Positions 8,190 through 15,388 of a stretch of 64,000 nucleotides of DNA are shown piece after piece. The position numbers and the translations under genes are program-made. The stretch is from assembly GCF_008119785.1 (NCBI RefSeq), contig NZ_VSFA01000004.1, positions 186,001 through 250,000 of the forward strand. Direction: 5' to 3'. Numbering within the stretch: position 1 is the first letter of the stretch; the number at the start of each line of letters is the position of its first letter. The notes beneath the pieces are model-generated. The model searched no databases and had not been told where the DNA came from. It worked only from the letters and a program-made list of their open reading frames with translations. The DNA comes from Micromonospora sp. MP36 (GTDB lineage: Bacteria; Actinomycetota; Actinomycetes; Mycobacteriales; Micromonosporaceae).

Positions 8190-9095
8190 TCACTCGGTGA
8201 GGGCGGCGTGCAGGGCGGCGGGCAGGTGGGGGTGCGTCCAGGTGAAGCCGGCCCGGGGGAGGACGGCGGGCAGCACCCGGGCGCTGGTGAGGGCCTCGTG
8301 GGCGAAGCCGCCCAGGGCGATCTTCAGGGCCAGCGCGGGGACCGGCATGATCGCCGGCCGGTGCAGCTGGCGGGCCAGCTCCCGGGCGAAATCGGCGTTG
8401 GTGACCGGGTTGGGGCCCACCACGTTGACCGGGCCGGCGACGTCGTCGCGGGCCAGCAGGAAGGCCACCGCGTCCAGCCAGTCCTGCAGCGAGATCCAGG
8501 GCAGCCACTGCCGGCCGCTGCCCAGCTTCCCGCCGACGCCGAGCCGGAACGGCAGCAGTTGCGGTTTGAGCATGCCGCCGTCGCGGTGCAGCGGCAGGCC
8601 GGTGCGCAGCCGCACCACCCGTACGCCGGCGTCCTCGGCCGGCCGGGTCGCGGCCTCCCAGACCCGACAGACGTCGGCCAGGAAGCCCTCGCCGGCGGGG
8701 GAGTCCTCCTCCACCACCCGGTCGCCGGTGTTGCCGTACCAGCCGACCGCCGACGCGTTCAGCATTGTCGCGGGCCGGTCGGCGGCGGCCAGGCCGGCGA
8801 TGGTGATGGCCAGCGTGGTGGTGGTGTCCACCCGGCTGGACCGGATCAGCCGCTTGTAGTCCTCGTTCCAGCGCTTGTCGCCCACCCCGGCGCCGGCCAG
8901 GTTGACCACCGCGTCGGCGGCGGCGACCACCGTCGGGTCGAGTTGCGCGGCGGACGGATCCCACTGCCGCTCGTCCGGCCTGCGCGGCGGGCGGCGGACC
9001 AGGCGGGTGATCTGGTGTCCGTCCGCCGTCAGCCGGTCGACCAGTCGGGTGCCGAGGAAGCCGGACACCCCGGCCATGAGGATCCGCATGCTCAT
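8190..9095 (-). CDS. TIGR01777-family SDR epimerase-like protein
   Basis: This 301-residue protein has an N-terminal Rossmann motif MRILMAGVSGFLGTRLVDRL. The family features ADAVVNLAGAGVGDKRW, LNASAVGWYGNTGD and a C-terminal GFTWTHPHLPAALHAAL segment are also present. These define the YfcH/TIGR01777 group, nucleotide-sugar-epimerase relatives of uncertain substrate; plant and cyanobacterial members affect plastid or cell division. It converges with the depolymerase gene and is followed on the same strand by an aldo/keto reductase gene upstream. Confidence 0.87.
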   Translation of the reverse strand: MSMRILMAGVSGFLGTRLVDRLTADGHQITRLVRRPPRRPDERQWDPSAAQLDPTVVAAADAVVNLAGAGVGDKRWNEDYKRLIRSSRVDTTTTLAITIAGLAAADRPATMLNASAVGWYGNTGDRVVEEDSPAGEGFLADVCRVWEAATRPAEDAGVRVVRLRTGLPLHRDGGMLKPQLLPFRLGVGGKLGSGRQWLPWISLQDWLDAVAFLLARDDVAGPVNVVGPNPVTNADFARELARQLHRPAIMPVPALALKIALGGFAHEALTSARVLPAVLPRAGFTWTHPHLPAALHAALTE

Positions 9096-9166
9096 ATCTT
9101 CGGCTACGGACCCGGCGCCGGATGCGTTGAGCGAGATGCGTCACTCGCCGGTCCCGCCGCCCGCAG

Positions 9167-10168
9167 TCAGCGTGCGGCGGCCGCCGTGCGCAGGTCGGCC
9201 AGGTGCCGCTCCACCTCGGCGAACGCGTCGGCGGGCAGCGGGCCGAGCGCCAGCGTCGCGAAGTTCTCCTCCGCCTGGGCCACCGTCCGGCAACCCGGAA
9301 TGGGCACCGTCCGCGGGCTGCGGGCCAGCAACCAGCCCAGCGCGCCCTGGGCGAGGGTACGGCCGTCTGCGGTCAGCGCCTCCCGGATCTGCGCGACCCG
9401 GGCGGACCACACCGGCGCCGGGCGGCCGTCGGTGAACCAGACCAGCCACTCCGGGGCCACCCCGCGCACGTCGTCCCGGCCCACGGCCCGAGTGGAGCCG
9501 GTGAGCAGACCCATCGCGAGCGGGCCCCGGTTGAGGCTGGCCAGGTCGAGCGCGTCGCAGACCGCCAGCATGTCGGGGTTGTCGTGGAGCACCGACTCGT
9601 CGTGCTGAATTGCGGCGCAGTGCGGTCCCGCCTCGGCGAAGGCTTCGGCCGACGACGGGTTGTCGGTGCTCCAGCCGTACGCCCGGATCTTGCCCTGGGT
9701 GACCAGGCCCTCCAGGGTGTCGATCAGGTCGAGCGCGGCGGACGCCGGCAGGTCGTTGATGTGCAACTGGTAGAGGTCGACGTGGTCGGTGCCGAGCCGG
9801 CGCAGTGACTCGTCCAGGCTGGCCACCGCGTGCGCCGGGCTGGCGTCGGTGCCGGTCCACCGCCGAGTGGTCTCGTCGGAGCGGTTGCCGAACTTGGTGG
9901 CGATCACGGCGCGGTCGCGCCGTCCGGCGAGGGCGCGGCCGAGGATCCGCTCGCTGTGGCCGGCCCCGTAGTTGCTGGCCGTGTCGAAGAGGGTCACGCC
10001 CAGGTCGAGCGCCCGGTGGATGGTGCGGACCGACTCGTCGTCGTCGACCTCGCCCCAGCCGAACGGCTGCCCGCCGTCGCCCCACAGTGGCCCGCCGATC
10101 GCCCAGCACCCCATGCCGACCGCGCTGACCTCGATCCCGCTGCGGCCGAGTGTCCGTGTCATCGTCAT
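9167..10168 (-). CDS. Aldo/keto reductase
   Basis: The 333-residue NADPH-dependent TIM-barrel oxidoreductase begins MTMTRTLGRSGIEVSAVGMG. It has FDTASNYGAGHSE (catalytic Tyr), IATKFGN (catalytic Lys) and VDLYQLHIND (catalytic His region), so the Asp-Tyr-Lys-His tetrad is present. The upstream region looks like a MerR-type promoter that would start the transcript at or next to the ATG, favouring 10168 as start and a leaderless message. The physiological substrate is not evident. Confidence 0.9.
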   Translation of the reverse strand: MTMTRTLGRSGIEVSAVGMGCWAIGGPLWGDGGQPFGWGEVDDDESVRTIHRALDLGVTLFDTASNYGAGHSERILGRALAGRRDRAVIATKFGNRSDETTRRWTGTDASPAHAVASLDESLRRLGTDHVDLYQLHINDLPASAALDLIDTLEGLVTQGKIRAYGWSTDNPSSAEAFAEAGPHCAAIQHDESVLHDNPDMLAVCDALDLASLNRGPLAMGLLTGSTRAVGRDDVRGVAPEWLVWFTDGRPAPVWSARVAQIREALTADGRTLAQGALGWLLARSPRTVPIPGCRTVAQAEENFATLALGPLPADAFAEVERHLADLRTAAAAR

Positions 10169-10175
10169 GCGGTCC

Positions 10176-10206
10176 AGTGTTCGACTTCGAGCGCTCTCGA
10201 GGTCAA
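10176..10206 (-). promoter_or_regulatory. MerR-type promoter/operator with 19-bp spacer, leaderless start
   Basis: Reading the reverse strand, the -35 TTGACC (10206-10201) and the -10 AACACT (10181-10176) are separated by exactly 19 bases. That overlong spacer is what MerR-family activators correct. The spacer holds a near-perfect palindrome covering 10183-10204, GACcTCGAG-AGCG-CTCGAaGTC. Transcription would start within a base or two of the aldo/keto reductase ATG. The matching MerR protein is not adjacent. Confidence 0.7.
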
Positions 10207-10265
10207 GGAATGCGTTGCACCTCCCGTCGTCCCTCCTGACGAAGGCGGAGTGAACTGTTCGGCCG

Positions 10266-10540
10266 CTACGAACTTGATGACGTGAATGGATCGCGGCGAG
10301 AGCCAACTGCCCAGCCGAGGAAGCGGGCGTAGAGCTGGCTCGGCTCCGGCCCGTCCTGCGGGTGCAGGAGGTGCAGCTCGCCGGCCGCGTCGTGCAGCAT
10401 CCCGCCCAGGTAGACCAGCAGCGACACCCGGTCGTCGACGTACTCGCGGAGCAGGGTGAGCCGGGCGATCGCGCACGGCCAGGGCGCGGCGCAGACCCGG
10501 CAGAGCCACAGCGGCCGATCGGCAGGTGCGCCTTGCTCAC
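10266..10540 (-). pseudogene. Short Cys-motif protein with an apparent frameshift near its start
   Basis: A GTG at 10540 overlaps the stop of the preceding gene and reads VSKAHLPIGR. The conserved-looking body is one frame away: PLWLCRVCAAPWPC, then REYVDDRVSLLVYLGGMLHD and LYARFLGW, ending at a TAG at 10266. A single-base loss near 10513 in GGCCGCTG would explain this. The WxCxxCxxPWPC plus YxRFLGW layout resembles short proteins I recall as abundant in Micromonospora. The frame with the motif has no start codon upstream, hence the pseudogene or sequencing-error call. Function is unknown. Confidence 0.55.
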
Positions 10541-10797
10541 CACCGGCCGCCGTTGGCCCGCCAGGTCTGCGCCGGGGTCAGCCAGCCGGCCCGCCCGACC
10601 TGCGGGTTCGCCCGGGTCGCCTCGTCCCACCACCGGCTGTTCGGCGGCGGTGCCGGCGGCTCGGTGGGAATCGGCGCGTGCCGGTCCGGGCAGGCGGTCC
10701 AGCGCAGGCCGCACGAGCACCAGCGCCGCCCGCGCCGCCAGGTCCGTCGGTGCCGGGGCGCGAGCGGCACCGGCGCCGCGTTCCGTCGTGGCCACAT
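10537..10797 (-). CDS. Small basic Cys-containing protein of unknown function
   Basis: An 86-residue frame starts MWPRRNAAPVPLAPRH at an ATG preceded by GGAAGG. It contains CSCGLRWTACPDRHAPIPTEPP and ends WLTPAQTWRANGGRW. Three closely spaced Cys suggest a small zinc knuckle, but no named domain was recognised. It is the middle of three tightly packed genes: the upstream one ends 2 bases before its ATG and the downstream GTG overlaps its stop. This frame was preferred over two longer overlapping frames because of the Cys motif, the ribosome site and the coupling. Confidence 0.5.
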   Translation of the reverse strand: MWPRRNAAPVPLAPRHRRTWRRGRRWCSCGLRWTACPDRHAPIPTEPPAPPPNSRWWDEATRANPQVGRAGWLTPAQTWRANGGRW

Positions 10798-10799
10798 CG

Positions 10800-10940
10800 T
10801 CAACACCTTCCATCGGGTACGCGGACCAGCACCGCCCGAATGGCGAGCCGAACGTCCGCCACCGTGACCACCCATGGCATCGGCAACTCGCCGAGCACCT
10901 TCTCCATCGCGTCCACCGGTTCGTCGACCACTGACCGCAC
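10800..10940 (-). CDS. Very small hypothetical protein, first of a three-gene set
   Basis: The 46-residue frame VRSVVDEPVDAMEKVLGELP continues MPWVVTVADVRLAIRAVLVRVPDGRC. It starts at a GTG preceded by GGCGGAG and stops 2 bases before the next ATG. It has an amphipathic helical look and one terminal Cys. No family is recognised. Existence is supported by spacing and translational signals and by the operon-like packing with the two Cys-motif genes downstream. Confidence 0.45.
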   Translation of the reverse strand: MRSVVDEPVDAMEKVLGELPMPWVVTVADVRLAIRAVLVRVPDGRC

Positions 10941-11167
10941 GCTGCTCCGCCTCTCTCGCCAAATGCGGCACCGAGACGGGCGGGGTCGGCCGTGCGCGCG
11001 CATGGTCGGCCGGAGCCCGGCACCCGCCCCGGGCCTGCTAACGGACCCGCCGACACCTGGTCGCGGGCAGGGGGTGGCACCCGGCCGACTACCGGGGGAG
11101 TAACCGGCCGGGTGGTCCTACGGGGTGACCAGCTCGTGGTTGCAGACCTGGGAGCCGGTCATCGAGA

Positions 11168-11193
11168 GCTTTGCACAGCATGTTGTGCAAAGC
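11168..11193. promoter_or_regulatory. Palindromic operator candidate between the small-gene set and the GntR gene
   Basis: GCTTTGCACA (11168-11177) and TGTGCAAAGC (11184-11193) form a perfect 10-bp inverted repeat with a 6-base centre. It lies between the small genes (leftward) and the GntR-type gene (rightward, ATG 11267), where an autoregulatory GntR site would be expected. A terminator role is less likely because no U-run follows. Confidence 0.5.
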
Positions 11194-11266
11194 AAGGACG
11201 AACTTCGCCTTACTTGTTGTGGCTGGTAGTTCATGGTCGAATGGCGGTGCAGACCTGGGAGTGTGA

Positions 11267-11506
11267 ATGCCCGCCAAGGCGAAGTGGGCGCAGCTTGCCG
11301 ACTACCTCCGTGAGCGGATCGAGTCGGGTGAGCTTGCGCCGGGGGAGAAGCTGCCATCGACCGCGCAGCTCAAGGAAGAGCACCGCGTGTCGCAAACCGT
11401 CGTGCGACAGGCGATTCTCGTGCTTCAGACGCAGGGCTGGGTGGAGGGTGTGCACGGCGTCGGCGTGTTCGTCGCCGAGCAGTTGCCGAACGCGCCCGAC
11501 AGCTGA
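11267..11506 (+). CDS. GntR-family minimal DNA-binding regulator
   Basis: This 79-residue protein is essentially one winged helix domain. WAQLADYLRERIESGELAPG and KLPSTAQLKEEHRVSQTVVR are followed by AILVLQTQGWVEGVHGVGVFV. This is the GntR DNA-binding signature, with no effector domain, as in the short YtrA-like or actinobacterial GntR forms. GGGAG at 11257-11261 supports the ATG. It faces away from the three small Cys-motif genes and is followed by a truncated gene. Confidence 0.88.
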   Translation: MPAKAKWAQLADYLRERIESGELAPGEKLPSTAQLKEEHRVSQTVVRQAILVLQTQGWVEGVHGVGVFVAEQLPNAPDS

Positions 11507-11519
11507 GAGCGGTGGATTC

Positions 11520-11575
11520 ATGGGCATGACCCTGTGGTTCACCCGGGTGGCCCCGCAGGAACTGGACCGCCCGTG
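11520..11575 (+). pseudogene. 5' remnant of a DUF1877 (YfbM-like) gene
   Basis: MGMTLWFTRVAPQELDRP begins 14 bases after the GntR stop and resembles the start of DUF1877/YfbM-like proteins. After about 18 residues the frame loses sense and runs into the 3' end of the opposing TipA-like gene. It is probably a gene cut off by a rearrangement near 11575. The identification rests on a short N-terminus. Confidence 0.45.
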
Positions 11576-11577
11576 CT

Positions 11578-12381
11578 CTACTGCCAGGTCGCGGTGTCGG
11601 GGTCGATGCCGTGGGCGCGCGCGCTGGCGTCGATGATTCGGCGGAACCACGTGGCAAGGCCGGCGCGGATGCCGTCGTAGTGGGCAGCCCATGCCGGATC
11701 GGCCTCAAACATGCGGCCGAGACAGACCTGCATCTGCCTGGTGAGGGGAAAGTACGACGCAAAAACGTCGCGGTGCCACTCGACGAGTTGATTCGCTTCT
11801 GGGCTACCAGGTGTGACGCCGGCGTCCATCGCATCCCCGAGGGCGCGGTCGAAGCCGGCAACGGTGTCGGCGATGGCCTGCCATTCCTGCGGACCGCGAG
11901 AGGCTGAGCGCTCGGCGTACTGCCGCCATTGCGTCGTGTTTCCGTAGCGCTGGCGGGCTTGGGCGGGCCAGTCCGGGTTCCACTCGGGGCCGAAGATCGC
12001 GGCCTGCTGCTCGACGGTCAGCAGCAGGCCGCGCTCGTGGGCGTCGATCATCCGATCCAGTCCGGCGCTGAGCTGCTGGAGGCGGTCGATCCGTTCAGCA
12101 ACCTGGGCGCGCTGCGCGCGCAATGCGCCGGGCACGTCTGCGGCCGAGTCGTCCAAGATGGCCCGAATCCTGTCCAGGCCGAGACCGATCTCACGGTAGA
12201 CGACGATGCGGTGTAGGCGTTCCAGATCACCAGCGGTGTAGCGGCGGTATCCGGCAGCCGTGCGCAGCGACGGTCGCGCCAGACTGATCTCATCCCAGTG
12301 ATGCAACGCGCGGACTGTCACGCCCAGCCGCGCCGAGACCTGACCGACGGTCAGGCCATCGGCGTCAGTGGCATCAGGCAT
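11578..12381 (-). CDS. MerR-family transcriptional activator, TipA-like with TipAS domain
   Basis: The 267-residue protein has an N-terminal MerR winged helix (LTVGQVSARLGVTVRALHHW, GYRRYTAGDLERLHRI) and a dimerisation helix near 75-120. Its C-terminal TipAS-type ligand domain (about 130-265) contains FGPEWNPDWPAQARQRYG, W-rich stretches and DAGVTPGSPEANQLVEWHR. TipAS proteins bind thiopeptides or other small molecules. The ATG at 12381 overlaps the stop of the upstream VOC gene by 8 bases, so they form an operon. A MerR-type operator in front of that operon suggests autoregulation. Confidence 0.9.
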   Translation of the reverse strand: MPDATDADGLTVGQVSARLGVTVRALHHWDEISLARPSLRTAAGYRRYTAGDLERLHRIVVYREIGLGLDRIRAILDDSAADVPGALRAQRAQVAERIDRLQQLSAGLDRMIDAHERGLLLTVEQQAAIFGPEWNPDWPAQARQRYGNTTQWRQYAERSASRGPQEWQAIADTVAGFDRALGDAMDAGVTPGSPEANQLVEWHRDVFASYFPLTRQMQVCLGRMFEADPAWAAHYDGIRAGLATWFRRIIDASARAHGIDPDTATWQ

Positions 12382-12910
12382 GCTCCTCGTTGTTGCCGCG
12401 ACCGGCGCCCGGTGGGGTGATCCCGATGGCTTCAAGGTTCCGCGCCTCCTGACTGGCCGGATCAAAGGGCTTCGCCGCAGTGAACACGATCCGTGCGTTC
12501 TCGGGGGTGATCACCTCCACATCGCGGGTGTTCCAGGGAGTATCCCGGGGGCCATCGACCGAGTTCGGGCGCACCGCACGACAGGCCTCGACAACGGAAT
12601 CGACCTGGCTGAGCACGCACGCGAAACTGAAGCTCATCGCTGGTGCCTGCTCCGGAACGCTCTCCGCCGAGACGAGGAGTACGTCCTGGAACGCCCACCG
12701 GCGCAGATGCACAAGCCTGCCGGGGATGCTGAACAGCTCGAAGAACCCGAGCCCACGAATCCAGAAGTCCACCGACGCCGCCATGTCGCTCGTGGGGATC
12801 GTCACGAACGCGGGCATTCCATAGATGCCACGGAACGGCTCCGGCGGAACCGCATCCGGGCCGGGAGCGGGCACGGGACTCATCTCAAACGCGTCGTAGT
12901 AGTCACTCAT
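12374..12910 (-). CDS. VOC-family protein, probable drug-binding or glyoxalase-like, in operon with TipA-like regulator
   Basis: This 178-residue protein carries a VOC domain: MPAFVTIPTSDMAASVDFWIRGLGFFELF, then SFSFACVLSQVDSVVEACRA. A C-terminal half with DVEVITPENARIVFTAAKPF follows. The start ATG at 12910 follows GGAGGG, but the -10 of the MerR-type promoter would place the transcript start at about the ATG, so translation may be leaderless. It overlaps the TipA-like regulator gene by 8 bases. A role in binding a toxic ligand sensed by the regulator is inference. Confidence 0.8.
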   Translation of the reverse strand: MSDYYDAFEMSPVPAPGPDAVPPEPFRGIYGMPAFVTIPTSDMAASVDFWIRGLGFFELFSIPGRLVHLRRWAFQDVLLVSAESVPEQAPAMSFSFACVLSQVDSVVEACRAVRPNSVDGPRDTPWNTRDVEVITPENARIVFTAAKPFDPASQEARNLEAIGITPPGAGRGNNEEHA

Positions 12911-12917
12911 GCACCCC

Positions 12918-12948
12918 ACCCTCCAGCCTCACGCAACGTGAGAGTCAA
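12918..12948 (-). promoter_or_regulatory. MerR-type autoregulated promoter of the VOC-regulator operon
   Basis: The reverse strand has TTGACT (12948-12943), a 19-base spacer and GAGGGT (12923-12918). Within the spacer is the perfect inverted repeat CTCACG-TTG-CGTGAG (12928-12942). Overlong spacing plus a central palindrome is the MerR-family promoter layout. It drives the VOC gene and, through overlap, the TipA-like gene itself. Confidence 0.75.
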
Positions 12949-13002
12949 GCCGGGCCCGTGAATCTCGCCCTACCCCAACGATGCGACCAAGGGCCTCAGC
13001 TT

Positions 13003-13779
13003 CTAACCGAGGGCGTGTTCACCGTGCCGGGCGGTTTCGCCCAGCACGGTGTCTAGCACCTGGGCGATGCCCGCCTCGTCGATCGCCGCTGCTGGATCCA
13101 CCTCGTACTGATGAAGCGCCTGCCGGACCGCAGTCAGCGACGGGTCGCAGTCGAGTGCCCACCCGGCGGCCTCGGCCTTGGCGCAGTGCCGGCCCTCGAC
13201 CGCGAAGCGCCAGATCCGGCAGGCCGTGAGGACCATGAGTGCGGCGTCTTCCGCATCGTCAGTGCGCGACCGCCAGGTAGTCAGCCAGTACCGGCCGCGC
13301 TCGTGGACCCACTCGTCGGGCACCGGCGCGAGCACCTCGCGTGGCGGAGCGCCGCGGAGGGCGTGCCCGTCGGCGCGCGCCATCGACAGTTCGGCCGGCA
13401 GGTCGGGGGCGGCGGGCACCCGGCGGTCGACCTCGAACCCGACGGACGAGCCGTCGTACCGGCCGACGTGCAGCTCCAGCGGTGGTGTCGGCGTCGGCGC
13501 GCCGGCCACCTCGGCGGTCACCACGTGCAGGTCGATGCCGGCCGAGCTGCCGAGGTCGGCCTGGCGAACCCGGTCCACCAGGGCGTCGAGTTGCGGGTCG
13601 GAGAGTCCGCCGTCGACGACGACGAGCAGGTCGATGTCGCTGCGACCGGAACGGAAGCCGCTCGCCGCCAGCGATCCGTGCAGGATCACCGATCGGACCG
13701 CCCCGCCCACGATGTCCACGACGGCCCGGGCCAGCTCTTCAGCCGCGGCCCGTGCGGGACCGTCGTCGGTGAGTACCAC
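13003..13779 (-). CDS. Nucleotidyltransferase-domain protein, aminoglycoside adenylyltransferase-like
   Basis: The 258-residue protein has the polymerase-beta-type nucleotidyltransferase signature HGSLAASGFRSGRSDIDLLVV. It carries the GS and SDIDL metal-binding Asp pair, and a helical C-terminal half follows with YWLTTWRSRTDDAEDAALMVLTACRIWRFAVEG. This is the architecture of ANT(3'')/ANT(9)-like adenylyltransferases (AadA family with DUF4111-type C-terminus). Many chromosomal members have no proven drug substrate, so resistance should not be assumed. It lies alone upstream of the VOC-regulator operon on the same strand. Confidence 0.82.
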   Translation of the reverse strand: MVLTDDGPARAAAEELARAVVDIVGGAVRSVILHGSLAASGFRSGRSDIDLLVVVDGGLSDPQLDALVDRVRQADLGSSAGIDLHVVTAEVAGAPTPTPPLELHVGRYDGSSVGFEVDRRVPAAPDLPAELSMARADGHALRGAPPREVLAPVPDEWVHERGRYWLTTWRSRTDDAEDAALMVLTACRIWRFAVEGRHCAKAEAAGWALDCDPSLTAVRQALHQYEVDPAAAIDEAGIAQVLDTVLGETARHGEHALG

Positions 13780-14071
13780 CCCGTATTCCTACCTCAGCGA
13801 CGCCAGAACGCCAATCTGGCGGCGTCCGGGCGAAGGGATACCACCACATCGGGGAGGTGGAGTTGATCGAGGTGTTGCCTTGAGGCAGGTGAGCAGCGAA
13901 AGCAAGGCGCAGCGGCCAGCGGAGGGTGCGCGCCTCGTGCTCGGGGGCGGCTCATGAATCGTTTACGCCATCAGGTCTGTAGCGGCTATGGACAAGGTCG
14001 GCGCCCTTCGGCCTAGGTGCGGCCCCTTCCCGCTGGCGTCTGCTCCAAGGTCGCCTCGATGTCGGATGGCA

Positions 14072-14263
14072 TCACCATTCACGGTCGAGGAGGTCCTGTC
14101 CAATCGCCGCGTCGAGGTCACTCCGTAGCCGGGCTTCGTCCAGGACTGGCGATCTGGCGAAAGCTGCCATGACCTCGGCCCGGTCGCGCTTCGCGCCTCG
14201 CGTGAAGGCATTGGAGTCGTTTCGCGCGCGCTGCGGGAGGTCTCGGTCGGCATGCTCGGCCAC
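14072..14263 (-). pseudogene. Shortened Phd-like antitoxin remnant
   Basis: A 63-residue frame from a GTG at 14263 reads VAEHADRDLPQRARNDSNAF and ends VLDEARLRSDLDAAIGQDLL plus DREW. The start resembles the QRELRNDSAAVLR motif of Phd-type antitoxins. The end resembles their C-terminal toxin-binding tail, with the middle of the usual DNA-binding domain missing. An ATG overlapping its stop opens only a 19-codon frame, so the expected PIN-type toxin is gone. The surrounding 13780-14071 shows no other gene I can support. The call is resemblance-based. Confidence 0.4.
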
Positions 14264-14295
14264 AGTGGCAGTCTGCCGTGGTGCGCTACGAAGTG

Positions 14296-15216
14296 CTATA
14301 GCGCCGCCAGGCGGGGGAGGAGTGGGGCCAGGGCGTCGACGGCGTCGGCGCGTACCACGAAGCGGGTGATCCCCCAGCGGCGCCGGTGGTGCGCGACCGC
14401 CGCGACGATCTCCTCGGCCGTGCCGATCAGCACGAACGGCGTGGCGAGCAGCTCGGCGGTGATGAGGTTGGCGTGCTCGGCGAACCGCGCGGCGGCGGCC
14501 TCGGCGTCGTCGGTCACGGTGACCTGCTGGACCAGCGCCTCCAGCACGGGCGGCGCGTCGCGGCCGGCGGCGCCGGTCGCCACGTGGGCGAGCTGGGCCT
14601 CGATCTGGTCGGCCCGCCATCGCACCTCGTGCGTGTGCCCGTCGGGCAGGGTACGGCCGGCACCGATCAGGCCCACCACGTCGGCGTGCGCGCCGGCCCA
14701 GCGCAGCAGCGTCGAGTTGCCCGTACCGATGGTGAGCGGGACCCGGTCCTGCACGGGCTTGAGCTCGGTGAGCCGGGCGGCGTGGGCGACCAGCTCCGGC
14801 GTGTCCACGGTGACCTCCTTGCCGGCCAGCAGGTCGCGCACGGCCTCGGCGACCGCGATGCAGCGGCGGACCCGGCCGGGCACGTCGGGGCGCTCCCGGC
14901 CGACGGCCCGCCACTCGGCCGGGGTGTGGCCGGCGCCGACGCCGAGCCGGGCCCGCCCGCCGGAGACCACGTCGAGGGTGGCCACGTCGGTGGCGAGCAG
15001 GATCGGCTCGCGGACCCCGGCGTTGGAGACGTACGAGCCGAGGCCGAGCGTCGAGGTCACCGCCGCCGCGGCGGCGAGCGCCACGAACGGCGACGCGCCG
15101 TGCCCCGGGTGGTCGGCGGCGAACAGGGCGTCGAAGCCGGCCGCCTCGGCCCGGCGGGCCAGGTCGAGCCAGCTCGCGGCGTCGGTCGGTCGGGCCTGGA
15201 TGGAGAAGGTCACCAT
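14296..15216 (-). CDS. LLM-class F420-dependent oxidoreductase
   Basis: The 306-residue luciferase-like TIM-barrel protein begins MVTFSIQARPTDAASWLDLA. It has FDALFAADHPGHGASPFVALA, GVGAGHTPAEWRAVG and a late FVLIGTAEEIVAAVAHHRRRWGITRFVV. These are typical of actinobacterial coenzyme F420-dependent oxidoreductases. The substrate is unknown. It stands alone, next to remnants of a toxin-antitoxin-like gene. Confidence 0.88.
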   Translation of the reverse strand: MVTFSIQARPTDAASWLDLARRAEAAGFDALFAADHPGHGASPFVALAAAAAVTSTLGLGSYVSNAGVREPILLATDVATLDVVSGGRARLGVGAGHTPAEWRAVGRERPDVPGRVRRCIAVAEAVRDLLAGKEVTVDTPELVAHAARLTELKPVQDRVPLTIGTGNSTLLRWAGAHADVVGLIGAGRTLPDGHTHEVRWRADQIEAQLAHVATGAAGRDAPPVLEALVQQVTVTDDAEAAAARFAEHANLITAELLATPFVLIGTAEEIVAAVAHHRRRWGITRFVVRADAVDALAPLLPRLAAL

Positions 15217-15388
15217 CGGCCCAGCATGGTGCGGTGGCGGGCGCGCTGGCCAGTTCGGAGCCGCCGATTCTGCCGACAGGCGAATGCGCCGTCCGCCGCC
15301 CTCATCCGTGGAGGCGGATCTTGGCGCTGCTCAACTCATGGGGCCGAGCGCAGCGGCGAGAAGTGGAACACGGCGGTGCCGATGCGAT

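Noticed and set aside
9167..11080. A 637-codon open frame covering the aldo/keto reductase and the small-gene region
   Set aside because: Only the part from 10168 down is protein-like; the rest is a GC-driven open frame over the three small genes in other frames.
11168..11193. Palindrome considered as a Rho-independent terminator
   Set aside because: There is no U-run and it sits between divergent genes, so an operator is more plausible.
13879..13957. Frame LRQVSSESKAQRPAEGARLV ending at 13957 as a gene tail
   Set aside because: It is too short, with no recognisable family or start; left as unexplained intergenic sequence.
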